In this document: positions 27,465 to 36,478 of the stretch, in pieces
Position numbering within the stretch: the first letter of the stretch is position 1
Layout of the letters: every line of letters starts with the position of its first letter
Assembly (NCBI GenBank): GCA_021846395.1
Contig: JAJZXB010000004.1
Location: forward strand, 1-64,000
Source: Thermoplasmata archaeon
GTDB taxonomy: Archaea > Thermoplasmatota > Thermoplasmata > Thermoplasmatales > Thermoplasmataceae
Direction: 5' to 3'
Length of the DNA stretch: 64,000 nt
Position numbers and translations under genes: made by a program
Notes under the pieces: generated by a model
The model's database searches: none
Seen by the model: only the letters and a program-made list of their open reading frames with translations
What the model was told of the DNA's origin: nothing

Positions 27465-28269
27465 AGATACTGTTTCGTACATAATTGCGATTATATTGTC
27501 CATTGTGTTTATTTACCCACTTTATGTACTCATACTTGTGACGTTTGAACCGGTCTATTTGACATTTGGAAGAATTTATCCTTTTCAGCTTCCAATAATA
27601 CTAACTCTTTCCAACTTGATAAATTCATTCCATCAGGTGGGACTGATCGTTCCTGTTATAAGAAGTGTTGAAGTTGCGATGCTTGTATCGATAATAGCTG
27701 TGTTGCTTTCTATTCCTGCTGGATATGGATTGCAAAAATTAACTTCAAGAGTAACAAACAAAATAATATTGTTGATGTTTGTAGTTAACATGATGCCAGG
27801 CGTTGTGGTTGCAATACCAATATCTGTTTACTTTATAAAACTTGGACTGGAAAACAGCATTTTTGGAATAGCGTTCGCGCAAGAACTCGTTGTGCTTCCA
27901 TTATCTGTTTTTATCATGCTTGGTGGTTTTAGAGCCTTGCCAAAAGATATTGAAAATCAGGCACATGTGGATGGTGCAAGATTGCACTCAATTTTTTCAA
28001 AGGTATTGATACCCCTTGTTAAAGTTCCAATTTTGATTACATTTTTAATCGCATGGATGACTTCATGGGACGAGTTCACATACGCAGTAATAATATCGCC
28101 TATAAATCCAACTTTTCCGGTTAAGTTATATGATTACGTAAGTAGAGGGGAGCCATTTGTTGCCTCTTCATTTGCACTGCTCGTGACTGTTCCGGTTGTA
28201 GTGCTGGTTATAATATTACAAAAGTATCTAAAAGGAGAATATTTAAGTGGTGGTTTAAATGGAGTATAA
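27454..28269 (+). CDS. ABC sugar permease, MalG-like
   Basis: 271-aa second permease with six helices. Its EAA-type loop reads IENQAHVDGARLHSIFSKVLIPLVK (about residues 168-192). The C-terminal YLKGEYLSGGLNGV is the usual end of MalG-like proteins, where SGA/GGxNGxKG follows the last helix. It overlaps the first permease by 11 bp and the ATPase by 11 bp, so the three are one operon. Confidence 0.88.
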   Translation: MKNKDTVSYIIAIILSIVFIYPLYVLILVTFEPVYLTFGRIYPFQLPIILTLSNLINSFHQVGLIVPVIRSVEVAMLVSIIAVLLSIPAGYGLQKLTSRVTNKIILLMFVVNMMPGVVVAIPISVYFIKLGLENSIFGIAFAQELVVLPLSVFIMLGGFRALPKDIENQAHVDGARLHSIFSKVLIPLVKVPILITFLIAWMTSWDEFTYAVIISPINPTFPVKLYDYVSRGEPFVASSFALLVTVPVVVLVIILQKYLKGEYLSGGLNGV

Positions 28270-29272
28270 ACTTGAATTGAAAGAAATAACAAAAATATAC
28301 GGAGAAAAAAAGGTTTTGAATAACCTAAATTTGAACATCGTTTCAGGGGAATTTATGGTTATTCTTGGACCTTCAGGAGAGGGGAAATCTACGCTATTAA
28401 GAAGCATTGTAGGTATTGAGAATATTGATTCTGGGAAAATAATGGTCAATGGGGAGGATGTAACAAATAATCCTCCAAATAAAAGAAATATTGCAATGGT
28501 ATTTCAGAATTATGCATTATACCCAAATATGACGGTTTACAAAAATATCGCTTTTCCACTCAAAATGAGTAAAATGCCTTCTGAGCAAATAAAGGAAAAG
28601 GTGAATAAGGTTTCAGAACTCTTAAAAATCACAGATGTACTGGACAAAAATTCAACAAAATTAAGTGGAGGCCAGAAACAGAGAGTCGCCATAGCCAGGG
28701 CTCTTGTAAGAGAACCTAAACTGTTCCTGCTTGATGAACCTCTGAGTAATATAGATGCAAGAACAAGATATACTTCTAGACAGGAACTCAAAAGGCTTCA
28801 AAAAGAATTGAACCATACATTTGTTTATGTTACACATGACCAGTCTGAGGCTGCAAATATAGCAGATAGAGTTGCAGTTCTTCACAATGGAGTAATAGAA
28901 CAGATTGGTACATATGAGGAGATTTATAATAAACCTGAGACAACATGGGTTGGTGATTTTATAGGAACATACCCTATGAATTTCATTGATGGTTCCATTT
29001 ATGATTATAAGGATAAAAAGATAGGATTCAGGCCATCATGGGTTGATGAATCTTTAAATGATTTTGAGCTTGAAATTTCATTGATAGAAAAAATAGAAAA
29101 TAATTATTTCATACACTGCAATTTAGGTGAAAAAAATATAGTAATCAGATCCAACAAAAATTACAATATTGGAGAAAAGATAAAGGTTGGGCTATCAAAA
29201 TTTAATGTTTATAAAGATGAAAAGCTTGAATCTGTTATAGAGAATAAAAAAGAGAAAGCATCAGCTGATTAA
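28259..29272 (+). CDS. ABC sugar importer ATPase, MalK-like
   Basis: 337 aa. Walker A GPSGEGKS (residues about 37-44), Q-loop in MVFQNYALYPNMTV, signature LSGGQKQRVAIARAL, Walker B LFLLDEPLSNID, and the H-loop in YVTHDQSEA are all present. The C-terminal 100 residues form the regulatory OB-type domain (MIGFRPSW..), somewhat shorter than in bacterial MalK. It powers import by the neighbouring permeases. The start overlaps the MalG-like gene by 11 bp. Confidence 0.92.
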   Translation: MEYKLELKEITKIYGEKKVLNNLNLNIVSGEFMVILGPSGEGKSTLLRSIVGIENIDSGKIMVNGEDVTNNPPNKRNIAMVFQNYALYPNMTVYKNIAFPLKMSKMPSEQIKEKVNKVSELLKITDVLDKNSTKLSGGQKQRVAIARALVREPKLFLLDEPLSNIDARTRYTSRQELKRLQKELNHTFVYVTHDQSEAANIADRVAVLHNGVIEQIGTYEEIYNKPETTWVGDFIGTYPMNFIDGSIYDYKDKKIGFRPSWVDESLNDFELEISLIEKIENNYFIHCNLGEKNIVIRSNKNYNIGEKIKVGLSKFNVYKDEKLESVIENKKEKASAD

Positions 29273-29364
29273 AATTCTTTTATATATTATCATAACACCA
29301 TACCAATTTTTTAATGAATATATACTACATTAATCTTTAAATATATTTTATAAATTTGAATATT

Positions 29365-30141
29365 ATGAACTTTAGGCTCAGGTACAACCTCTATATAGCA
29401 GTAGGATTATTCGTCATTTTTGATAGTGTATTATTTTACAATAAAAATTCAATTTTATTTTATCCAGCAAGCACAGCATATTCGTCTTCAGTGAAAATAG
29501 CAACATATCTTTCCATCATCACCGTCCTTATCATTTCTATAGCGTTGTTTTTATTTGGTTATGGAATCTATAAAACAATAAAATTGAATTATATGATTCC
29601 AAAATTGAAAAGGTTCTGGCTTATTACAACTGTTTATGGCATAATAATTGCAGTTGTTGGTGGGATGATACATATAGCTCCAAGGGGATTCCATTACCCT
29701 CATTATGTCATGTTTTTGTTTGGACTGCCAATGTTTGTACCAAATTTCATGTTCTATTACTCTGGAATAATCGGAATATATATTTATCCTCTTCAGGTTC
29801 TTTCATTAATTTCTGTTTCCCTAATAGGGGGTACAATTATGTCACTATCAATAATGGGCATAACATCAAAGAAAAAATCCACATTATCTATTGTTGGTGC
29901 TGTTGGAGTTTGCCCTGCCTGTGCTGCTGGCACACTATTTGGATTGGTCATAGGAGCAAGTCCATTTCTAAGTTCATTTTATTTTAATGTGCTTTTTGGA
30001 AAAACGCTTTATGAGATACTGATCAGCATATTCTCAATAATGTTGATGTTCATTTTTCTGATTTACATGATAGGAAAATATAGAATTGATACGAATTTAT
30101 CAAAACATAGAATACCCGGAAAAAAAATTTATCAGAAATAA
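29365..30141 (+). CDS. Polytopic membrane protein with CPxC motif
   Basis: 258 aa if it starts at the ATG 29365; a TTG 9 bp upstream is less likely. Six or seven hydrophobic helices. The motif GAVGVCPACAAGTLFGL near residue 185 puts a CPxC pair within or next to a membrane helix, which could bind a metal or act in thiol exchange. A related layout occurs in uncharacterised archaeal membrane proteins. A TATA-like tract lies about 25 nt before the ATG. It stands between the sugar importer and a DUF996-type gene with no operon partner. Confidence 0.6.
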   Translation: MNFRLRYNLYIAVGLFVIFDSVLFYNKNSILFYPASTAYSSSVKIATYLSIITVLIISIALFLFGYGIYKTIKLNYMIPKLKRFWLITTVYGIIIAVVGGMIHIAPRGFHYPHYVMFLFGLPMFVPNFMFYYSGIIGIYIYPLQVLSLISVSLIGGTIMSLSIMGITSKKKSTLSIVGAVGVCPACAAGTLFGLVIGASPFLSSFYFNVLFGKTLYEILISIFSIMLMFIFLIYMIGKYRIDTNLSKHRIPGKKIYQK

Positions 30142-30156
30142 AATAATTTTAAATAA

Positions 30157-30780
30157 TTACATGATTTGCTGTTCTTCCTGAGGTGGTGAATTCCTTCTGG
30201 CATGTTCTGGCAGCTCATTGAATCCCAGAATTATTATAATAATTCCTGCAAATATGATAAATATCCCCACAGCGATAATTATGAGAATTGCCCCTATAAG
30301 CAATAGCATCGCACCTGTATTGAAATGGTCTATTCCAGTAAGTTCATAAACGGACTTATATGCCAGGTACTGAAATATAACGGATATTATTAAACCAAGC
30401 ACTATTATACCAAAGAAGGCAAGCAACATGACAATAAAGGGAACGCCTGTAAAAGTAGAAGTGCCTGTTATAGGAGAACCGATGTTAGTGGATGTGTCCA
30501 GAAACCATCCAATAAAAATTATTAATACAAAAACACCAATAACTCCCATAACAATTCCAGAAACAACGCTATAAATCATATACCTGTAAGGTCTTTTATC
30601 ATTATAATAATCGGATATTTCTTTTAATGCGATGAGTATCAAAATTAAACCTATAACTGAAATTATAAATCCAAACCCATGCAGTAAAATATCAGTCATT
30701 GGACCAATAAACTCTAGTATCATTCCCAGTAAACCATACGTCCTTGCTGAATTGAATTCAGTAATATTGTTACTGTTCAT
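30157..30780 (-). CDS. DUF996-like membrane protein
   Basis: 207 aa with about five hydrophobic helices. The start region SARTYGLLGMILEFIG, followed by GFIISVIGLILILIALKEIS, matches the DUF996 family of archaeal membrane proteins, whose function is unknown. The C-terminus is hydrophilic and Pro/Glu-rich. It is convergent with the CPxC membrane protein gene (15-bp gap). The upstream TATA-like stretch is at about 30800-30810. Confidence 0.65.
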   Translation of the reverse strand: MNSNNITEFNSARTYGLLGMILEFIGPMTDILLHGFGFIISVIGLILILIALKEISDYYNDKRPYRYMIYSVVSGIVMGVIGVFVLIIFIGWFLDTSTNIGSPITGTSTFTGVPFIVMLLAFFGIIVLGLIISVIFQYLAYKSVYELTGIDHFNTGAMLLLIGAILIIIAVGIFIIFAGIIIIILGFNELPEHARRNSPPQEEQQIM

Positions 30781-31067
30781 ATACTATTAAAACAATTATA
30801 TATATAAATATTTCACATGTTTGCTCACGAAGAAAATATTATATTAATGTTCAAATTAATTTAAATGCAATACCTTTTTTTTGTATGGTGGAACCTTCTC
30901 GTTAAACACTTCGAAATCAATGTCCTGCCTGTTTCCTTTTATGCCTTAATTAATGTAAAATACCCAATTATTTAAAATTGTTTCCTGGGAAAACAATTTC
31001 ATACATATTTTGTTTTATAATAAAATAAATTACCCATCAATAATTTTCGAAAATTTAATAAGAAATG

Positions 31068-31207
31068 TAAGATTCAAGAATCAATAGGAGGAATAATGGA
31101 TGGTTTAAAGAATAAACCACGTACTCCTATTATTGTTGCAAGATATGCCCCAACATCACAAACATGCTCTAAATTCAATCATAGGCAGAAGATGCCTTTG
31201 AAAGTAT
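31068..31207 (+). mobile_element. tnpB: TnpB C-terminal relic
   Basis: Clear nucleotide similarity (by eye over 80%) to 36012-36147 of the TnpB pseudogene. It covers the SAIGGIMDxLK segment, the TSQxCSK knuckle and the NHRQKMPLK stretch. The second knuckle Cys is changed (CSKF instead of CSKC), and the frame ends soon after. Only about 140 bp remain. The rest of 30781-31266 holds the DUF996 promoter and no other gene. Confidence 0.75.
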
Positions 31208-31266
31208 GTGTGTTGTAATATATTTGAGATTGAATGAAGTTTTAATGTTGACTTCATAATGGACTT

Positions 31267-32544
31267 TCATCTCTGCTTCTGTAAAGATCCTGAGGGCAAT
31301 CCCGCGTTGTTCAGTCGAAATAAAATATTTAGCAATGGATTTTTTATTTTTCTTCCAGGGTCGACTAGATTTAGGAACGAAAATGATGTTATTATTCTAC
31401 CTATGGCTATAATTATTAATGTAAACGATACCGCCTTATATAAAGGTAAGAATGACATTAAATATTCCAGAAGAAAACCACCGGTCAACGATCCAAAAAA
31501 GTAAATAACTCCATTAAGCCCATTCATTATTGAGAGGTACTGTGCTCTTCTGCCATCAGGCAATAAATCCATTAAATATGAATTCATGGTTACATTTTGA
31601 ATTCCAGTCAAAATTCCCGCATATGCTTGCATTATTATAAATTCTTCAAAATTTGAGAATAATGCATACATTAAAGGAATACCACCTAAAAGTAACCTGT
31701 TTAGGAAAATATATGGCACCCTATTTTTATTATCTGCTATTTTTCCTGAATAAAACTGCATTATTATTGTTGAAAATATGTTAACTGCAGTTAAAATTGC
31801 AACCATGGGCAGTGTAAAATTTCTAACAAGTATAACTGTAATTGGAAAAATAGGCCATGCCATTGACCAGAAAAAACCTTGAACCATCATTGCTTTCAAA
31901 TATTTGTAAAAACCTTTCTGGTCTCTTATAGATTTAATATTGAGTTTCTGTTTGAATTCAGGTTTCTTTTTTGATTCCTTTATCAAGGAAACAGATATTG
32001 CAGATATAATATATCCAATAGAGGCTATGGAAAATGGAATTATTAAATACGATTTTTCATCACCCTTTAATAAAAAGGTCATTGCTATCAAGGTTATCAT
32101 ATTCCCTATAGAGGATATGTTGCTTATGCCAGCCATAAATGCCCCCCTATTTCCCTTCGATGTTATATCTGTTAATAAGGCAAACCAGTTAACAGTAACA
32201 ACTGCTGATGCAAGGGATATTAAAGCATATACAGCTATAAGGCCTACTGGTCCTGAAACAAACGACAATGACAGCCACAATATTGCAAGGATTATACTTG
32301 ATAATATAAGCCATGGCTTCCTGACACCGGAATTATCGCTTAATTTTCCAAAAAATATCTGCATTGCATTTGAAATAGAATTGCCTAGTGCAAGTAATAA
32401 ACCCATTTCCACAGGCGATGCACCCAGTATAACACCATATACACCTATAAAAGCTGATGCAGTTGTTGCTCCAGATGATATGAAAAAGGTTCTGATATTT
32501 ACGAGAAAAAGCGTCTTTCTGTGATTATCTGATCCTTCTTTCAT
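31267..32544 (-). CDS. MFS transporter
   Basis: 425-aa, 12-helix carrier. The helix 2-3 loop is FFGKLSDNSGVRKPW, and the second half has YSGKIADNKNRVPY, both degenerate forms of the MFS signature. The helices are rich in Ser/Ala/Ile. Substrate unknown; it could export or import a small solute. It ends with a basic hydrophilic tail. It stands alone, next to a TnpB relic downstream. Confidence 0.8.
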   Translation of the reverse strand: MKEGSDNHRKTLFLVNIRTFFISSGATTASAFIGVYGVILGASPVEMGLLLALGNSISNAMQIFFGKLSDNSGVRKPWLILSSIILAILWLSLSFVSGPVGLIAVYALISLASAVVTVNWFALLTDITSKGNRGAFMAGISNISSIGNMITLIAMTFLLKGDEKSYLIIPFSIASIGYIISAISVSLIKESKKKPEFKQKLNIKSIRDQKGFYKYLKAMMVQGFFWSMAWPIFPITVILVRNFTLPMVAILTAVNIFSTIIMQFYSGKIADNKNRVPYIFLNRLLLGGIPLMYALFSNFEEFIIMQAYAGILTGIQNVTMNSYLMDLLPDGRRAQYLSIMNGLNGVIYFFGSLTGGFLLEYLMSFLPLYKAVSFTLIIIAIGRIITSFSFLNLVDPGRKIKNPLLNILFRLNNAGLPSGSLQKQR

Positions 32545-32709
32545 ATTTGCCTCCCATTAAAGGTAAGGCATGCAATTTTAATATTTAATATTAATGAGAT
32601 TTTGAATAATATCCATATTATTTATAACATTATAACAGAGCTAAATTACTCTTAACAAAATATACATAATTTTGCAAAATATATTTATATAGTGATATTA
32701 TGTAAATTT

Positions 32710-33354
32710 ATGATAAATGACGAATATAAAATAAAGGAAGAATCTTTTAAAAAATTAAAACTCGGGTCATTTTTAAACATATTGAATGTATTTGTCGCTA
32801 TTGTTCTTGGAACCATTGTTGCTTATGCTGTTCTATCAATGGTGTTTAGTGCTGTTTCCCATAATATTCCACCAGGATCCATTGGAAAGTATATTCTAAT
32901 AAAAATTTATTCAGATATCTATCTTGTCATACTATTTTTTGCCGTTTATATTCTTTTAGCATCCATTGAGGTTTATTCAATTTACCTTTATTCAAAATCA
33001 GTCTCATTGCTATCGGCATTTAATGATAATTTAAAGGATGTTGCAAAATTTACGAAATATCTTTACCTTGTTTTTATTGGAACAGATGGTGCTGCGATAT
33101 TAGAAATCCTCATCAATTTCATATTTATAAAAAATATTCCAATTTTTATAATTTATGTAATATTGGTAACTGTAGAATTTTTCCTTTCGCTCTATCTTTT
33201 TATTGGAATATACAGAATAGGTGTAATTTACAATAGCAGCACACTTCGCCTTGGAACAATATTTTACTTTATCCCATTCCTGAATTTAGTTGCTCCCTTC
33301 CTGTTATATTCAGGTAGCAAAAAACTTATTGCCGAAAATAAAGATAGATTATAA
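32710..33354 (+). CDS. Membrane protein of unknown function
   Basis: 214 aa from ATG 32710; the GTG at 32692 is possible but lies too close to the TATA-like tract (about 32678-32690). Four to five hydrophobic helices, with a charged start (MINDEYKIKEESFKKLK) and a basic end. No family recognised. It is common in this lineage for such proteins to follow a single TATA box without a leader. It stands alone. Confidence 0.6.
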   Translation: MINDEYKIKEESFKKLKLGSFLNILNVFVAIVLGTIVAYAVLSMVFSAVSHNIPPGSIGKYILIKIYSDIYLVILFFAVYILLASIEVYSIYLYSKSVSLLSAFNDNLKDVAKFTKYLYLVFIGTDGAAILEILINFIFIKNIPIFIIYVILVTVEFFLSLYLFIGIYRIGVIYNSSTLRLGTIFYFIPFLNLVAPFLLYSGSKKLIAENKDRL

Positions 33355-33407
33355 AAATGGGAAAAATATAAATTTTTTATTTAACCAATGGTTATTTTAG
33401 ATCAAAA

Positions 33408-33440
33408 TTAATGGTGATGATGATGCGGCTCATGTGCCAT
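33408..33440 (-). other. His-rich decapeptide frame directly after the NifX-like stop
   Basis: Immediately after the TAA of the NifX-like gene, in the same frame, ATG opens MAHEPHHHHH and then a stop (33408-33410). A histidine-rich tail is known at the C-terminus of several metal-binding proteins, including some of this family. Here one stop codon separates it from the protein. It may be a separate tiny peptide, a tail reached by stop readthrough, or a tail lost by mutation. Confidence 0.4.
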
Positions 33441-33770
33441 TTAAGGGTCCGTTATTTCTTTCAATTCATTTTTTATATATTTATTTAGAGCATCCTCTAC
33501 TGTTGAATTTTCTGAAATAAATATTCTCGCCCTGCCGTTTAAAAATCTTACACCGGGAGCCCCAATTTCAGAAACTATAAATGCATTCACATTCCTGTCA
33601 AGTACAGACTTTATCATATAAATTCCTGGAGTTGAAATTGCTTTTATAGCAGGATTTTCATATTTTTCAATTAATTTGGGTAAATCATTGATCTCATAAA
33701 TGTATATTTCCTCACCTTTACCGGGGCTACTGACCATATTTTTAATTACAGAAATTGCTATTTTTTCCAT
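33441..33770 (-). CDS. NifX/NifB-like dinitrogenase cofactor-domain protein
   Basis: 109 aa of the FeMo-cofactor-binding domain family (NifX/NafY/NifB C-terminal type). Typical are the N-terminal strand KIAISVIKNMVSSPG, the central SVLDRNVNAFIVSEIGAPGVRFL and the C-terminal helix VEDALNKYI. In non-diazotrophic archaea such small proteins are thought to carry iron-sulfur or metal clusters; the exact role is not known. A His-rich ten-codon frame follows its stop directly. Confidence 0.75.
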   Translation of the reverse strand: MEKIAISVIKNMVSSPGKGEEIYIYEINDLPKLIEKYENPAIKAISTPGIYMIKSVLDRNVNAFIVSEIGAPGVRFLNGRARIFISENSTVEDALNKYIKNELKEITDP

Positions 33771-33988
33771 TAAAACGTTATTAGTATTATACCAAAATAC
33801 TTTACTATTTTCAAATTTTATAAAATATAATCTTTGTTTAAATGTTTATAGAGCCCCTTACTATTTCTACAGATGCAAATCAAAATAAAGGCACACAATA
33901 TATAAGTTTTCTATTAACCAATGCAATTGTAAATTTTAGTGGTTACCTTACCTCTAATTGGAAATTATTTTATCAAATAATTGCATAA

Positions 33989-34870
33989 ATGACCATGGCA
34001 AACAAAATAGGAATCGTTGGTTCAGGAATTATGGGTCAGGGTATAACACAGGTATTTTTAAGAAATAATTATCATGTTACGTTGATAGATATAAGCGATG
34101 AAATTTTGAAAAGTTCAAGGGAAAATATAATAAATGGAAAGTATGGCCTAAATAAACTGGTTGAAAAAAATATCATTTCAAATAATGATGTTAATAAAAT
34201 GATGGATAATCTTGAAACATCAGTTAATTATGAAAATTTAAGAGGTTGTGGCCTTATAATAGAAGCAGCTCCTGAAATAAAAAATTTAAAAATTTCCATT
34301 CTGGAAAATATAGAGAAAAATTGTAATAAAAATGCAATTATAGCCTCAAATACTTCAGGGATAATGATATCCGAATTATCATCTAAAGTTAAGAATAAAT
34401 CAAGGGTAATTGGAATGCACTGGTTCAATCCTGCACCATTAATGAAATTGGTAGAAATAGTAAAAACATCATTTGTTTCAGAAGAAACGGTAAATTTTAT
34501 AATTGATTTATCAAAAAAACTAGGTAAGGAACCTGTTGTTGTGAGGGATTATCCAGGTTTTTTCACAACAAATTTTGTACAGTCATGGTTATTTGAATCC
34601 ATAAGGCTTTATGAAAAGGGCATTGCATCAATAGAAGATATAGATAAAATGGCAAAACTTGGCTTTGGATTTCCAATGGGGCCATTTGAATTAATGGACA
34701 TAATTGGCATTGATACGGTAAATGAAATAGGAGATTACCTATATTCAGAAACTGGAGAAATGGGAAAAATATCACCTCCAATTTTAAAAGAAATGTTTTA
34801 TTCTGGCTATTATGGAAATAAAAAAATAAAGAAAAATAGCAATGGGGGTTGGTATGACTTGAATAAATAA
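33989..34870 (+). CDS. 3-hydroxyacyl-CoA dehydrogenase
   Basis: 293 aa, the normal length for the single-domain 3-hydroxybutyryl/3-hydroxyacyl-CoA dehydrogenase. NAD is bound at GIVGSGIMGQG (residues 8-18). The substrate and catalytic region is seen in SNTSGIMISEL and GMHWFNPAPLMKLVEIV, the latter with the catalytic His. The C-terminal helical dimerisation domain begins at about residue 185 with FVQSWLFESIRLYEKG. It oxidises 3-hydroxyacyl-CoA in fatty-acid breakdown, which would pair with an acyl-CoA ligase such as 19099-20643. It has its own promoter region. Confidence 0.88.
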   Translation: MTMANKIGIVGSGIMGQGITQVFLRNNYHVTLIDISDEILKSSRENIINGKYGLNKLVEKNIISNNDVNKMMDNLETSVNYENLRGCGLIIEAAPEIKNLKISILENIEKNCNKNAIIASNTSGIMISELSSKVKNKSRVIGMHWFNPAPLMKLVEIVKTSFVSEETVNFIIDLSKKLGKEPVVVRDYPGFFTTNFVQSWLFESIRLYEKGIASIEDIDKMAKLGFGFPMGPFELMDIIGIDTVNEIGDYLYSETGEMGKISPPILKEMFYSGYYGNKKIKKNSNGGWYDLNK

Positions 34871-35006
34871 GTCATTCAATTCTTTTTATTGTTGTAAATT
34901 TGCCATTTTACAACCTTTACAAATGATTTAAAGCACGAAAGCCACTGAGCTTGCGATGTGGATGAAGTGCAAATATTCATATTATTGAATTGCATAATTT
35001 CGATAT

Positions 35007-35123
35007 ATGAAGATATCACAGCTGATAAAGCCTACAGGTCATTTTATTGATAGGTATTCATCTGTGAGTCGAATAATATTGGAAACTGTAAATAAATATA
35101 TAGAGGAATAGAAACATGTCTGA
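35007..35123 (+). pseudogene. tnpA: TnpA (Y1 transposase) C-terminal relic
   Basis: The frame from ATG 35007 reads ...GHFIDRYSSVSRIILETV, then NKYIEE, then TAG (35109-35111), KHV and TGA (35121-35123). The ending resembles the last helix of IS200/IS605 TnpA, where a YIExQ pattern is usual; the TAG would replace the Gln codon. The TGA overlaps the start of tnpB. The catalytic part of the transposase is gone. The stretch 34871-35006 before it has only short broken frames. Confidence 0.5.
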
Positions 35124-36363
35124 GAAGAATGATGCAATCAGAAAGACCATATCGGAGACAAAGAAACGAAGGAAATCACAGACATGCATATCCTATGAAC
35201 TGAAAATAGATATATCACATCTTAGCACAAATAAAATAAACAATCTTAATCGTATCTTTCTTGAAGCAAAATGGTTTTATAATTATATCTTATCGGAAGA
35301 TGATATCTATAACCAGGATTATAGGATTAATAAAGTTAGGGTAAAGGTAAAGGGCCATTATGAAGATAGAGATATATTGTTATTATCATCACAGATGAAA
35401 CAGGAAATTATTGATAAAACTAAGGATAGCATAAAGGGCCTTTCAAATTTAAAAAAGAAGGGTAATAAGATTGGAAAACTTCATTTCAAAAAGAGAATAT
35501 ACTCAATACCTTTGAAGCAATATAAAAATACATAAAATATTTCAGACAAATATATCAAGATACAGAAGATAGGCAAGTTAAAGGTTTCCGGTATTGAACA
35601 GATACCAAAAGATGCTGATATAGCTAATGCAACACTTGAATCCAGAAATGGGGATTATTTTATCCATATATCAACATTTACAAAACCAAAGGATATAACA
35701 CATTCTGATAATGGTATTGGTATTGATTTCGGTATTAAAAGTTCATTAACACTATCAAATGGAATAATCATTAATGAAGATATACCACTAACAGGGAAGG
35801 CTATAAAACTTCATAAAGAACTATCACGTAGAAAACAGTATGGAAAGAACTGGTATAAAACACTGAATAAATTAAATAAAGAATATAAGTATATAACACA
35901 GAAGAAGAAGGATGAAATAAATAAGATAGTTAATATTATAACAAATAGCTTTAAAACAATTGCATTCCAGAATGATCCCATAAAAGGATGGATGAAACTG
36001 TGGGGAAGGAAGATTCAGGGATCAGCAATAGGAGGAATAATGGATGATTTAAAGAGAAAATCACGTACTCCTAAGGTTGTTCCAGGATATACACCCACAT
36101 CACAGGTATGCTCTAAATGCAATCACAGGCAGAAGATGCCTTTGAAGGAAAGAATATTCAACTGTGGATCATGCAACATTTATATTGATCGGGATCTAAA
36201 TGCATCAATAAATATATTAGAATATATGGTACCTGCGGAACGTAGGGAATATACGCCTATGGACATAAAAACCTATACCTACATGATGGAATACCTGAAC
36301 AGTATTCCAGGCGTGAAGGCAAGTTTTGTCGTTGATATAGGAAGCTTCATCGTTTTAACGTGA
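35116..36363 (+). pseudogene. tnpB: TnpB RNA-guided nuclease gene interrupted by one TAA
   Basis: 416 codons in one frame with a single TAA at 35533-35535. The rest is intact. RuvC-I has D204 in IGIDFGIK. RuvC-II reads AFQND with D287 in place of the usual Glu. RuvC-III has D358/D360 in IDRDLNASINIL. A zinc ribbon of CSKC and CGSC type precedes RuvC-III. The gene starts inside the end of the TnpA relic. Two older relics (10041-10318 and 31068-31207) come from the same family. A TnpB protein of about 415 aa would make RNA-guided cuts near the element's ends. Confidence 0.88.
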
Positions 36364-36373
36364 AGTAGTTCAC
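36341..36373 (+). mobile_element. Right end / guide-RNA hairpin of the TnpB element
   Basis: The end of tnpB overlaps an imperfect stem: CTTCATCG (36345-36352), loop TTTTAA, CGTGAAG (36359-36365), followed by TAGTTCAC (36366-36373). Archaeal IS200/IS605 elements end with such a hairpin and a similar AGTTCAC-like terminus. The TnpB guide RNA is usually made from this 3' region. Confidence 0.55.
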
Positions 36374-36478
36374 AGATGTCAATCAGAAAATATTTACATT
36401 TCATGCCTTCAATTCATAAAATAATTTATATAGGGATTTTTTGCACTGAATTTATATATAACGGTATTATTAAAATGA

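Noticed and set aside
31940-32524. 194-codon plus-strand frame opposite an MFS gene
   Set aside because: Same reason: the minus-strand product has the transporter pattern, the plus frame does not.
34925-34980. Second IS-end hairpin upstream of the TnpA relic
   Set aside because: There is some pairing (GCCAC with GTGG) but the sequence does not match the right-end hairpin at 36341-36373 closely enough to call.
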